The position numbers were made by a program, and so were the translations under genes. Source: Saposhnikovia divaricata (lineage: Eukaryota > Streptophyta > Magnoliopsida > Apiales > Apiaceae). From it: a DNA stretch of 64,000 nt. The number at the start of each line of letters is the position of its first letter. Position 1 is the stretch's first letter. The DNA is taken from contig CM071598.1 in the NCBI GenBank assembly GCA_036435485.1, positions 183,282,148 to 183,346,147 of the forward strand. The letters are read 5' to 3'. The notes under the pieces were generated by a model, which was given only the letters and a program-made list of their open reading frames with translations, did no database searches and was not told the origin of the DNA. This document shows positions 24,490 through 34,349 of the stretch, in pieces.

Positions 24490-24970
24490 AAACTTTATAA
24501 GTTGAAACAAAAAATACCTGTGGGTACATAAAAATTCCTAAATTATTAGGAATAATTTAGAAAAATACCTGTTGGTACATAAAAAATTCCTAAATTATTA
24601 GGAATAATTAAGAAAAATACATGTGGGTACATAAAAAATTCCTAAATTATTAGGAATAATTAAGAAAAATACCTGTGGGTACATAAAAATTCTTAAATTA
24701 TTAGGAATAATTTAGAAAAATACCTGTTGGTACATAAAAAATTCCTAAATTATTAGGAATAATTAATAAAAATACCTGTGGGTACATAAAAAATTCCTAA
24801 ATTATTATGAATAATGAAGAAAAATACCTGTGGATACATAAAAAATTCTAAATTAATAGGAATAATTTAGAAAAATACATGTGGGTACATAAAAAATTCC
24901 TAAATTATTAGGAATAATTTAGAAAAATACCTGTTGGTAAATAAAAAATTCCTAAATTATTAGGAATAAT
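24490..24970 (+). repeat. 52/53-bp tandem array, left part
   Basis: Repeats of GAAAAATACCTGTGGGTACA followed by TAAAAAATTCCTAAATTATT and AGGAATAATT. Each unit holds the near-palindrome ATTCCTAA-ATTA-TTAGGAAT. The array is cut by the LINE at 24970 and continues at 30552. Confidence 0.88.
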
Positions 24971-25127
24971 AATTTAGGTGATCAGTTTATTAGGAAATAA
25001 AGAGTACTCTTATGGGTCTCGAATTGGTAGGAAATAAAGAGGAGGTACTAGCTAACATAGCTGGAAGGCTGAAAAATTAACCAGTTTCGTTTTTCTTTGG
25101 TCCAGTATATTCAAGGTGTTAGTTTTT

Positions 25128-28100
25128 ATGGATTGGTTGTCCATCTTTAGTTGGAATGTTCGCGGCTTATCGTCCTTGCAACATAGAGTCAATGTGAAAC
25201 AGTTCGTACAAAAGTTCAAGCCAGTAGTGGTTTGTCTTCAAGAAACGTTTTGTCACAATTTCAATACTATGTCTAAAAGATCTATGGGAGTCTATGATAC
25301 CTCTTGCTGGATTGAGGTACCTCCAGTGGGACACTCTGGTGGGCTGGTAACGTTCTGGGATCCTACTTTGCTGAAAGTGGAGAGTAGTGCTATGGGCAGA
25401 TACTGGACCTTAATTCTAGGGAAGATTATTTCGAGTAACCAAAACTTTGCAATTTTCAACATCTATGCGCCTCAATTGTTGAACGAAAAATCAGACCTTT
25501 GGGATCATCTAAATAATTGCTTGCAAAATCTGGGTGAAGAGTTGGTTTGTCTTATAGGCGATTTTAACAGTGTTAGAGCTGATTCTGAAAGAGTTAACTG
25601 CCTATATAGATCTGCAGATTCGGTGATTTTTAATGATTTCATTTCTAGGAACGAGCTTTTTGATGTTAAATCTATAAACTCCGGCTATACTTGGTGCGGG
25701 AGGCAGGGCAAACAGAGTAAGCTGGACAGAGCTCTTCTGAATTGGGACTGGCACAACATGGGAGAATGGGTCATCCAAGTTCTGGACAGGAAAAACTCGG
25801 ACCACAGAGCCATATTGTTGTCAATTGTTCGAAATAACTGGGGTTCGAAACCGTTTAAAATCTTTGATTATTGGTTAAAAGATGGAGAACTTTTTCGTTC
25901 TTTGGAAGAAGCATGGAGAATAAATAAGATTTCAAACTTACATGTGAAGATTAAAGATCTACGTATGCAGGTGAAATTCTGGAATACCCATATAAATGGT
26001 AATATAGACTCGAAGATATCCAAAATGGAACATGCTCAGTTCGACTTGGATGAATCGGGAGCTCCAGATGCTAATAAAGCAGAAATTATTAGCAAACTTA
26101 ACAATCTCTACATGGAGAAGGCTAGTATGCTTAAGCAAAAAAGTAGGGTGAAGTGGCAACTAGAGGGAGACAAGAACACAAAGTTCTTTCATAGCTTGGT
26201 GTCCACCAGATGGAAGCAGAATAAAATCTTAGGAGTCTACTGGAACAACTCTTGGCTTACTGACATTCCTCAGGTCAAAAACGCGTTCTTCCAACACTTC
26301 TATTCTTTTTCCAGATCAATCTCTTCTAACTCCTGTTTTGAGATAGGGACTCTTCCTCTAGCCAAACTCTCTGATTCCAAATCAATATCGCTGGTTAGAG
26401 ATTTCACAATGATGGAATTAGAAGAGGCTCTACGGCTCTGTCCCTCGGGCAAGGCTCCTGGACCCGATGGGTTAAGTATGGGAGCTATTAAAAAGCTGTG
26501 GCCGTTTTTAAAAGACGACGTCTTCTTATTCGTAGATAACTTTCAAAAAGGAAGGGGTATTCCGACTGGTGTGAACTCATCTTTTATTGCTCTCATTCCG
26601 AAGGTTGCGAATCCCACAATGGTCACTGATTATCGTCCGATTAGTTTAATTAACTCGAGCATGAAGTTAATAACAAAAATGATGGCCGAAAGGCTTAAGA
26701 AGTGTTTGCATTTTCTGGTGGCAGAGGTTCAAACGGGATTCATGCAAGGTCGTCAGATTTCGGATGGAATTTTAATTGCAAGTGAAGTGGTTGCTAGTAT
26801 CAAATCGAAGCAAAGTAATGGCCTGCTCCTAAAGGTGGATTTCGAAAAAGCTTTCGACACGGTTGACTGGCAATTCTTATTTCACCTACTCGATCGTATG
26901 AACTTTAACAGTAAATGGATTGCTTGGCTTTCAACAATTTTTAATTCCACTCGTTCTTCGATCCTGGTAAATGGCACCCCTGGTCATGAATTTAGTCCGC
27001 AGAGAGGTTTACGACAGGGGGACCCCCTTTCACCTCTACTCTTCAATTTGGTGGCTGAGGTTCTACATGTCATGCTAGTTCGAGCAGAGTCTCTCGGAAT
27101 CTTTAAAGGGGTGACAATTGGCTCGCTGGGTTTCTCGGTATCCCATCTTCAATATGTTGACGACACAATTATTTTCTTACATAATGACTCTGCATCTGTC
27201 AAAGGCATTAAAAGGGTGCTGCAAAGCTTCTTCATTCTCACAGGCCTGAAGGTAAACTTTCATAAAAGCCATCTTTACGGTTTTCATGACGATCCATTCG
27301 ATCTTCTCAACTGGGCGTCCATTCTAGGTTGCCAAGTGGGTGGCGACTCTATCAAATATTTAGGGGCAGACATTTCTGCTTCTCCTAAATTTTTAAAATT
27401 TTGGGACCCTCTAATCCAAAAACTCCAAGGTAAACTAGCCTCATGGAAAGGTAGACTAACAAACCAAGCTGGCAAAACTGTTCTTCTCAAGGCTGCTTTC
27501 GACAGCATGCCTATCTATTGGTACAATTTGTATCAAATGCCAAAACAGGTGGAATCGAAGATTGATACGCTCAGAAAATCATTCTTCTGGGGCGAGAAAT
27601 TAGTCGGAGAAGTTTCCAAGCCTAAGATGCACCCGTTAGGATGGAATAAGATTTGTCGCCCTAAACAAGTGGGTGGTTTGGGTTTGGTGTCCTTGCGAGA
27701 GCGCAACCATGCATTGCTATTCAAATGGTGGTGGCGTAGTAGTGAAGAAAGGGGTAGTTTCTGGCACACTTTTATGTCTCACAAATACGGTCCAGAATTT
27801 GGGTTGGGGTTGTATAACTTGCCTATTTCTAACAATGCATCGTTCATTTTTCGTGATGTAATAGCTGTAGGCAGAGCTCTAATTGAGGCAGGCAGGTTGG
27901 CTGCCAATTTTTATTGGAATATTGGTAATGGGAAAACGGCTCATTTTTGGGAAGATTCTTGGTTTAATGACACCCCTCTACGGGTTGAGTTTGCACGACT
28001 GTATTCGCTGTCACTCTTAAAATTTAAAAGTATTGAATTTGTTTCTCAAGTTCTCTCATCTTCGGAAGTGTCATGGAGTGCCCTATGGAGTCGCCCTCTT

Positions 28101-28700
28101 AGAGCATGGGAAGAGTCTGATTTTTTCAGGTTAAGCAGGATTGTGGAGCAACTAGTTTTATCCAACTCAAGTGACAAGCTTATTTGGAATTTTAATAATC
28201 GGAAGTTTTCCTCCAAGGATTGCTACTCAGCTCTGTTACAATCCCATCTTCATTCGGAAGCTTGGAGTCTCATCTGGAAAATTCCTGCCCCTCCAAAAAT
28301 TCTCACCTTCTTATGGAAGGTGATGCACGCAATATTACCTGTCAAAACGTTTTTATTTTCAAGACTTAACTCAGCTATTTCTTCCACTATGTGTAAGTGG
28401 TGTGGCTTGCATGAAGAGTCTCTATCACACTTATTTTTTAAGTGTGAGGTGGCAACTTGGAGTTGGGATTTCATTAAGATCTGGTGCAGCTGGGACAGGC
28501 AATTGTTACTCGACTCTAACTTTGATTTATTCAGCCTACTAAAGTCAACTCCAAAACTGTTAAATGCAAAGGCCTGGCATGTTATAGTGGCTGCGGTTTT
28601 ATGGACTATTTGGCTTAGCAGAAATGAATCAACTTTCCATCAAACTCGAATAAAAAGGAATGTTTGCATCCAGCTTATAAAGATCAGGACTTTTAAATAG
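25128..28700 (+). CDS. LINE ORF2: endonuclease, reverse transcriptase, zf-RVT
   Basis: An uninterrupted frame of about 1190 codons. The ATG at 25128 is chosen because it directly precedes the endonuclease start (MDWLSIFSWNVRGLSS). Domains: an EEP/APE-like endonuclease with SWNVRG, QETF, GDFNSVR and SDHRAI (residues about 1-240); a reverse transcriptase with GKAPGPDG, DYRPISLIN, VDFEKAFDTVDW, RGLRQGDPLSPLLF and YVDDTIIF (about 430-700); and a C-terminal zf-RVT with CKWC and SLSHLFFKC (about 1080-1130). The RT catalytic box is YVDD, where plant LINEs usually have ADD. All catalytic acidic residues seen are intact. It ends in TAG at 28698-28700, immediately followed in the same frame by the RNase H domain. 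Confidence 0.93.
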   Translation: MDWLSIFSWNVRGLSSLQHRVNVKQFVQKFKPVVVCLQETFCHNFNTMSKRSMGVYDTSCWIEVPPVGHSGGLVTFWDPTLLKVESSAMGRYWTLILGKIISSNQNFAIFNIYAPQLLNEKSDLWDHLNNCLQNLGEELVCLIGDFNSVRADSERVNCLYRSADSVIFNDFISRNELFDVKSINSGYTWCGRQGKQSKLDRALLNWDWHNMGEWVIQVLDRKNSDHRAILLSIVRNNWGSKPFKIFDYWLKDGELFRSLEEAWRINKISNLHVKIKDLRMQVKFWNTHINGNIDSKISKMEHAQFDLDESGAPDANKAEIISKLNNLYMEKASMLKQKSRVKWQLEGDKNTKFFHSLVSTRWKQNKILGVYWNNSWLTDIPQVKNAFFQHFYSFSRSISSNSCFEIGTLPLAKLSDSKSISLVRDFTMMELEEALRLCPSGKAPGPDGLSMGAIKKLWPFLKDDVFLFVDNFQKGRGIPTGVNSSFIALIPKVANPTMVTDYRPISLINSSMKLITKMMAERLKKCLHFLVAEVQTGFMQGRQISDGILIASEVVASIKSKQSNGLLLKVDFEKAFDTVDWQFLFHLLDRMNFNSKWIAWLSTIFNSTRSSILVNGTPGHEFSPQRGLRQGDPLSPLLFNLVAEVLHVMLVRAESLGIFKGVTIGSLGFSVSHLQYVDDTIIFLHNDSASVKGIKRVLQSFFILTGLKVNFHKSHLYGFHDDPFDLLNWASILGCQVGGDSIKYLGADISASPKFLKFWDPLIQKLQGKLASWKGRLTNQAGKTVLLKAAFDSMPIYWYNLYQMPKQVESKIDTLRKSFFWGEKLVGEVSKPKMHPLGWNKICRPKQVGGLGLVSLRERNHALLFKWWWRSSEERGSFWHTFMSHKYGPEFGLGLYNLPISNNASFIFRDVIAVGRALIEAGRLAANFYWNIGNGKTAHFWEDSWFNDTPLRVEFARLYSLSLLKFKSIEFVSQVLSSSEVSWSALWSRPLRAWEESDFFRLSRIVEQLVLSNSSDKLIWNFNNRKFSSKDCYSALLQSHLHSEAWSLIWKIPAPPKILTFLWKVMHAILPVKTFLFSRLNSAISSTMCKWCGLHEESLSHLFFKCEVATWSWDFIKIWCSWDRQLLLDSNFDLFSLLKSTPKLLNAKAWHVIVAAVLWTIWLSRNESTFHQTRIKRNVCIQLIKIRTFK

Positions 28701-29231
28701 ATGGGTGCGGTGGATATGATCAGTGAGAATCTCTCGGTGGCTTGGGACACTAGTCCTGTTACTGCACTGCACCTGCATTTGCTGGAAAAGAATTCATTGT
28801 TCTGGAAGCAATTATTCAGGGACTTTGATGTTATATGCGCGGTCGATGGATCTTTCTGCAACAACTCTTCTCTAGGTCTTAAGGCTGGTATAGGTGGTTT
28901 CATTAAAGACAAATCGCAGGTGGCCAGATTTCTCTTCTCAGGCCCCATTCTTGCATCTAGTGTCCTAGAAACGGAGTTGGTGGCTATCTGGTTTGTATTG
29001 CAAAACCTCCTGCATTTTCAACAGGCAAATATGAAGATTGTGATATGTTCAGACTCTAGTAAAGCTATAGAATGCTTCAGACATAACTGGATACACGAAG
29101 AAATGCACAACAACTTCCTACCTTCTATCAATTTTAAATTCTCACATATCCCTAGGGAATATAATGTAGAGGCAGACAAGTTGGCTAAACAAGGTTCACA
29201 ATTACCACAGTTTAGTGTCTCATGGCTTTAA
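28701..29231 (+). CDS. LINE RNase H domain (downstream of an in-frame TAG)
   Basis: 176 codons in exactly the frame of ORF2, starting at the base after its TAG. The RNase H core is visible with VDGSF (first Asp), ETELVAIWF (Glu), CSDSSKAIE (second Asp) and REYNVEADKLAKQG (last Asp), so the active site looks complete. In plant L1 elements this domain is normally the C-terminal end of ORF2. Either the TAG is a recent nonsense mutation, or the domain is made by readthrough or by reinitiation at the ATG right after the stop (AAA TAG ATG G). Confidence 0.88.
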   Translation: MGAVDMISENLSVAWDTSPVTALHLHLLEKNSLFWKQLFRDFDVICAVDGSFCNNSSLGLKAGIGGFIKDKSQVARFLFSGPILASSVLETELVAIWFVLQNLLHFQQANMKIVICSDSSKAIECFRHNWIHEEMHNNFLPSINFKFSHIPREYNVEADKLAKQGSQLPQFSVSWL

Positions 29232-29435
29232 AAGGTGTATTACAGGTGCTTTTTATTTTCTTTAGATTAGGCCCATTCGCAAAGAGGTATCTTTGCTTTT
29301 TCTTCAAAGCAAGATTCGATCTCCATTCTTTTCTTTGGATTTCTGTCCATTCTGTCTGTTCCGAGTCGCACGCCTTGTCACTTAGGTCTACGCCTCAGTG
29401 CTTGCAGCATCTACTTATAGAACCTGGAAGGGTAA

Positions 29436-30380
29436 GTATTCGCATTTCCCCACTCCCCTCGTCCTCCTCGTCTCATCTTCTGTCCCTTTGCATGGATATC
29501 ATGTGGTACCCCCCCTCCTGAGAATTACATCAAGATCAACGTGCATGGGGTCTTAGATGATCATCCATCGCCAAACGGGAACTCAAATGGCATCGGTATT
29601 GTGGCTAGAGATCATGATGGTACGTTTCTATGGGGTGTTATGGGTCCGCTTCGAGATATGGAAGGATTGGAATCGCAGATTTGGGCGATTCACTTGGCAA
29701 TGAGATTGGCATTTGTAAGAAATCTCCCTCACGTCTACATAGAATGCGATAATATCACAGCATTTGAAAGGCTGGTTGACCAAGACGACAGGGAATTAGA
29801 AGCAGAAGGCCTCATGGTAGCAGTCCAACAAATCAATGCACTATTCTCTCTATACAACAAAGCTCGAGAGGATCCTCGTAAACAAAAGAGCTGTAAGATA
29901 TACTCAGTTTATTCTTCTAGGAATAGGGCTGCGTCTTTCATGGCGGAGCATGCATCTCAAAATTGTTTAGGGTTAGTAGAAGTGAAAGCGCCCTTTGGAA
30001 ATCTGATAGAAATATTGGACTTGGATATTGGGTTGGGTCCTCATCTACCAGCTTTTCGCATTCATCCTGGCTTGGATTTCGGTGTTGTGGATCAAGACTC
30101 TCCTCAGCCAGCTGCTCCAGTCGTAGCCTCCTCCGTCTCCAGGGACGTTCATGCTGCAAAGGACCTCAGAGCTCCTGGTCTTCCCTCTCAGGTGAAGCAC
30201 TCCCCTCGGGCTACCATGGATAATGGCAAGAGGGTTTCTGTCGAGTCCGAGGTCCAAACCTCTCGTTTTCTAGGTTTGCATGGCCCTTCTAGTTTGGGTA
30301 CTTCTACACCCAACGGGACTTGGCATGAAGCTACTTGGAATGAGCATATGGAGCTATCAAAATTAATTGTATTGGAATAA
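29436..30380 (+). CDS. second RNase H-like (RVT_3-type) ORF at the LINE 3' end, catalytically degraded
   Basis: Open from 29436 with no clear Met start; the RNase H-like fold begins at PPPENYIKINVHG (about 29510). It continues with GIGIVARDHDGTFLWG, SQIWAIHLAMRLAF, and HVYIECDNITAFERL, a textbook RVT_3 order. The first catalytic Asp is replaced by His (NVHG for NVDG), and the last motif reads NRAASFMAEHA where an Asp would be expected, so it should be inactive as a nuclease. About 130 residues of Pro/Ser-rich C-terminal tail with no recognised domain follow. It lies in the same frame as ORF2 but is separated from it by several stops (29229-29435). A captured host RNase H-like gene fragment or an ancient second domain are both possible. 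Confidence 0.7.
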   Translation, partial: VFAFPHSPRPPRLIFCPFAWISCGTPPPENYIKINVHGVLDDHPSPNGNSNGIGIVARDHDGTFLWGVMGPLRDMEGLESQIWAIHLAMRLAFVRNLPHVYIECDNITAFERLVDQDDRELEAEGLMVAVQQINALFSLYNKAREDPRKQKSCKIYSVYSSRNRAASFMAEHASQNCLGLVEVKAPFGNLIEILDLDIGLGPHLPAFRIHPGLDFGVVDQDSPQPAAPVVASSVSRDVHAAKDLRAPGLPSQVKHSPRATMDNGKRVSVESEVQTSRFLGLHGPSSLGTSTPNGTWHEATWNEHMELSKLIVLE

Positions 30381-30551
30381 CACCTCTTCAGTGGCCTCTT
30401 TACTTTTGCAATTTTTTTTCAGTGATCATTTAGGTGTGTTTTGTCTTTGTTCTCCTAGCTTCTCAGCTTTTTTAGGTCTTGCTGTTTGCAGTGGTCTATG
30501 CCTGTAAGTGCCGTTCGGCTATTTTTATTTTATTGCTGCTTATCAAAAAAA

Positions 30552-31195
30552 GGAATAATTAAGAAAAATACCTGTGGGTACATAAAAAATTCCTAAATTA
30601 TTAGGAATAATTAAGAAAAATACCTGTGGGTACATAAAAATTCCTAAATTATTAGGAATAATTTAGAAAAAAAATATCTGTTGGTACATAAAAAATTCCT
30701 AATTTATTATGAATAATTAAGAAAAATACCTGTGGGTACATAAAAAATTCTAAATTAATAGGAATAATTTAGAAAAATACCTGTGGGTACATAAAATATT
30801 CCTAAATTATTAGGAATAATTTAGAAAAATACCTGTTGGTAAATAAAAAATTCCTAAATTATTAGGAATAATTAAGAAAAATACCTGTGGGTACCTAAAA
30901 AATTCCTAAATTATTAGGAATAATTAAGAAAATACCTGTGGGTACATAAAAATTCCTAAATTATTAGGAATAATTTAGAAAAATACCTGTTGGTACATAA
31001 AAAATTCCTAAATTATTAGGAATAATTAAGAAAAATACCTATGGGTACATAAAAATTCCTAAATTATTAGGAATTATTTAGAAAAATACTTGTTGGTACA
31101 TAAAAATTCCTAAATTATTACGAATAATTTAGAAAAATACCTGTGGGTACATAAAAAATTCTTAAATTATTAGGAAAAGTACAGAAAAATACGAG
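30552..31195 (+). repeat. 52/53-bp tandem array, right part
   Basis: Continuation of the array at 24490-24970, with the same unit and orientation. Together the two halves hold roughly twenty units. Confidence 0.88.
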
Positions 31196-31485
31196 GAAAA
31201 TTATAGAAATATTTTCTTGACAAATTGAGCAATAATTTATTCTAATAGTGCATAAAAGCTCTATGAAAGTGTCGAAATTGCTAAAAGCAAGCACAAATTA
31301 AAGCCTCGAATAAGGTAAATCGTCGTAAATGTGTAGGTCGCCCCACACTTTACAATCAAGACGATACTCGTGAAACACTAGTGTACTGATTCCCCGGTAA
31401 GGGAACGAAAATAAATATGAACCCTGACCCAAGTCTCGAATAAGACCGTTATAACTTCAAGGAAAACCTGATCAGTTTTCCTAGA

Positions 31486-31499
31486 AGTTGGGGGGCAAA
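31486..31499 (+). promoter_or_regulatory. gypsy polypurine tract
   Basis: GTTGGGGGGCAAA directly before the right LTR, the expected plus-strand primer. Confidence 0.8.
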
Positions 31500-32017
31500 T
31501 GATATGGGCTAAAAGTAAGCCCTAAAAACAAATTTAATGTGGCATTAATTAGACCCAGTATGGTCCAAGCGTGGGGCCCACCAGATGGCCAAAAAACCTT
31601 AATTAAATATTAATTTCGTAATTAATATTGAGGGATAATTAACAGCTTGGAAGTACAAGTCAAATAAGGATATTATCTCTCCAACGAGTACCCTCTAAGG
31701 CACATAGTCATACAAGGAAACAGACTCCTACAAGGAAGGAGTCTAGAACCTTCCTCAAGGCTGACTTGCCCACTAAGTCACCTATCCCTACTATAATTCT
31801 CAGGCTTCTCAGCCTATATAAAGGGTCAGACCCCTCACCCTAGAACTACGTTTTTTGGCTTGATCTTTGATATTCATCAAAGTACTTAGGCATCTTGTGA
31901 AGGCAGAGTCAGCCACGAGCACAAGAGCAGCCTTTAAAGCACGAAGCTCACACACCCTAGCATTAAATACACAAACCCTAGCCGCAATACTCGTAACCTA
32001 GTTTTTATTCCACAACA
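31500..32017 (+). repeat. gypsy 3' LTR
   Basis: 518 bp, TGATATGG to CCACAACA. About ten differences from the left LTR (roughly 2%), implying a relatively recent insertion. The target duplication ACATT follows at 32018-32022. Confidence 0.93.
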
Positions 32018-33240
32018 ACATTGTATTAATAAAAAATTAAAAGAAGGTGTCAAGTAATGAAATGTAGAAAAATACACAATCGCAACAAAGTTATAAAAAG
32101 GAGCCAAAATAAGGCCTTCTTTCATATAATTCTTTTAATTTGTTAATAATGGACTATTATGCTTATAATTGAATTTTCACAATCGTGTATATGTCTATAA
32201 TATTGTATGAACCTACGACTTTTAGGCTAAACAATAGGGTAGAAAATATGGATAAACCCCCTTCCGAACCCACCTCGTCCCGATAAAATGGGGAAAGGGA
32301 CAAGATTAAATTTGTTCCTGCGTGTATATGCGACGGTTATGGTGTTTATGGGATATCGACGGAGGAAACCTATAACGCTCCCAAATTCGGGATCAGGAGA
32401 TTTGGTCGTCATTCGAAAACTGTCAATATAAAATTACCTGTTTAATAGCACAATATCACTTTTAATCATCCAAAAATTGAAATATAACATCTGTGACCCC
32501 AACTATCAAGGATCTTTTAGGTTATAGTGCTAGAAACGAGAATCCAAAATTCCATTAAATAAAAAATTTCTTCTTTCCAACAATCTCTTTGGTCAAATCT
32601 TATACCATTAATATAACTTCGACAGGAAGTATACCAAGACCAACTATCTTATACAAAATAATATTATTAGCAGTCAACTAAATTAAATCTTACACTAGAT
32701 CCAGATATATCCTGAGCTAAATCATCTTCATAATGACATTTGTCGCTTCTCTTTCCGAACTACGCGGATAGTCTTACCAATCTACCTTTTCTTGAAAGGA
32801 TAAATTTAAAAGAAGCAAGTGTGAGCGAAAGAAAGGCTCAGCAAGTGTATAGTAAAACAGGAAATTTAATAAATCATTGATAAACAGAACCGATTCTGCA
32901 ACTCAAATATAATATGGATTTTCATCAATTTCAATAAACTTTTCAAAAATTTATAATATTTTAATCATATTTCAATATTTATCAACCACACTGATAGTCT
33001 CACCAATATACCTTTTATTGAAAGGTTAAAATTTAAAACAAGCAAGTTTGAGCGAAAGAAAGGCTCAGCAAATGTATAATAAAACAGGAAAATTAATAAA
33101 TCATTGATAAACAGAACCGATTCTGCCAACTCAAATATAATATGTATTTTCATCAATTTAATTAAATACTACCTTCTTTATACCCAAAATTCGAAAAATG
33201 ATTAAAATAGAGTCTTTGGGGAATCTTTATAAATGGTCGG
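32018..33240. repeat. spacer with a tandem duplication
   Basis: No gene. 32768-32935 and 32993-33165 are direct repeats of about 170 bp, offset by 225 bp and about 90% identical. Both contain GAGCGAAAGAAAGGCTCAGC and AATCATTGATAAACAGAACC. Confidence 0.75.
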
Positions 33241-33249
33241 AGGTTTGAG

Positions 33250-33690
33250 GTGTACGATGTAGTTCATTAATATATTTCAGCTTGTACATAAGGTAGTCTT
33301 CTTCTTCTTTTTTATTGTTTTTATTTATCTTCCGCTGATCTCAACATATAAAAGTTATCATGGTATCAGAGCCGCCGATCTTCGAGGCTCCTGATTTCTT
33401 CCACATCATCTTTGTTATTGTTATAGTTTGAATCTCTCTCTCGTGGTAGTGTTCAAAAATTACTCAAATAAATTTCTGCTCTCCAAGGGTTTGATAATTT
33501 GTCACTGAGAAGTATTATCTACAAAATTCACTCTTTGTTAGTGTCTTTAAATCTATCATCCCCTCTTATCCCTACTCATCTTCATCATCGAACAAGTTAA
33601 TTATCTCGGAATCACTTAATTGGGTCAGAAAAGTTGCCAAGGATCCTTATAATCAAGTTATTGGGTCTTTACTATAATGGTCAAAATGGA
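33250..33690 (+). mobile_element. Ty1/copia remnant: LTR end, primer-binding site and leader
   Basis: ATGGTATCAGAGCCGCCG at 33360-33377 is the initiator-Met-tRNA primer-binding site following an LTR end AAAAGTTATCA. The leader and a short gag-like start follow (near 33600), then the element is lost. GATGTAGTTCATTAATAT of the LTR (33255-33275) recurs inverted at 33722-33742, so a rearranged second LTR piece may lie there. Confidence 0.55.
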
Positions 33691-34203
33691 AGTATTTTGG
33701 AACTGAGCAACCATGGAAGCTTGTATTAATGAACTACATTGTAATGGTCTTGCCAATAATGAAAGTAAAAGAGGATTTATATAGGGCCAAGTAGACAATT
33801 ACAAAACTACCTTTACTAAACTTAAACTACCCTTCAATAATGGAATGCTCCATTCCTTACCACATCCATTTTCTTGACAATTATTATCTCATAATTAATT
33901 TGAAATATCTCATTTTTATTCCAAATCTTCTCTCTAATCTCCATTTATTTCCTCTAATTTCATCCATTTCATTTCATTCAGCCCAACCAAATAAAACTTA
34001 ATTTAAGATTTTAGAAGAGGTGGTTACTTAACAGATGCTCACAGGCAAATTCACTTTTACAACTAACACTAAATTTTTTTGATTATCTACATCATTATTA
34101 TAACATAATAAATTTGAAAGTTTTATCTCATCCCTACATATTATAAGATAAATTTAAATTACAAAAAATATGAGTACTTACAAAATTCGACTAAGTTATA
34201 TTC
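33691..34203. other. AT-rich spacer
   Basis: No gene is visible. Part may belong to the copia remnant on its left. Confidence 0.35.
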
Positions 34204-34349
34204 ATTTATGATAAAGTAGAGAGAAAAGTAAAATATTATTATAACCAACCCAAAGTTTATAATACATGTCTCAATACTTATATAGTAAACCTGTATAAGA
34301 TAAAGTACCAAAAATACCCTTAATGCAATAATATAATAAATATGTATAT

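Larger units (their letters stand above)
24971..30550 (+). mobile_element. L1-type LINE with two RNase H-like domains, nested in gypsy
   Basis: It interrupts the 52/53-bp array. The target duplication is AGGAATAAT (24962-24970 and 30551-30559); the array itself repeats this string, so it supports rather than proves the borders. The 3' end is CTTATCAAAAAAA, the usual tail of plant LINEs. The order is: a short pre-ORF2 piece, endonuclease, reverse transcriptase, zinc-binding domain, RNase H, then a separate RNase H-like ORF. ORF1 is absent apart from a possible last 22 codons (25012-25080), so the copy is either 5'-truncated or unusual. Confidence 0.88.
17469..32017 (+). mobile_element. Ty3/gypsy retrotransposon (Tat-like), deletion derivative with nested LINE
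   Basis: Two 518-bp LTRs (17469-17986 and 31500-32017) differ at about ten positions. The flanking target duplication is TCATT / ACATT (17464-17468 and 32018-32022, one mismatch). A primer-binding site (TTTGGCGCCGTCTGTGGG) follows the left LTR, and a purine tract (GTTGGGGGGCAAA) precedes the right LTR. Only gag, protease and a partial RNase H remain; reverse transcriptase and integrase are missing. About 9 kb belongs to the element itself and 5.6 kb to the LINE inserted in its 3' non-coding part. It is non-autonomous. Confidence 0.93.
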
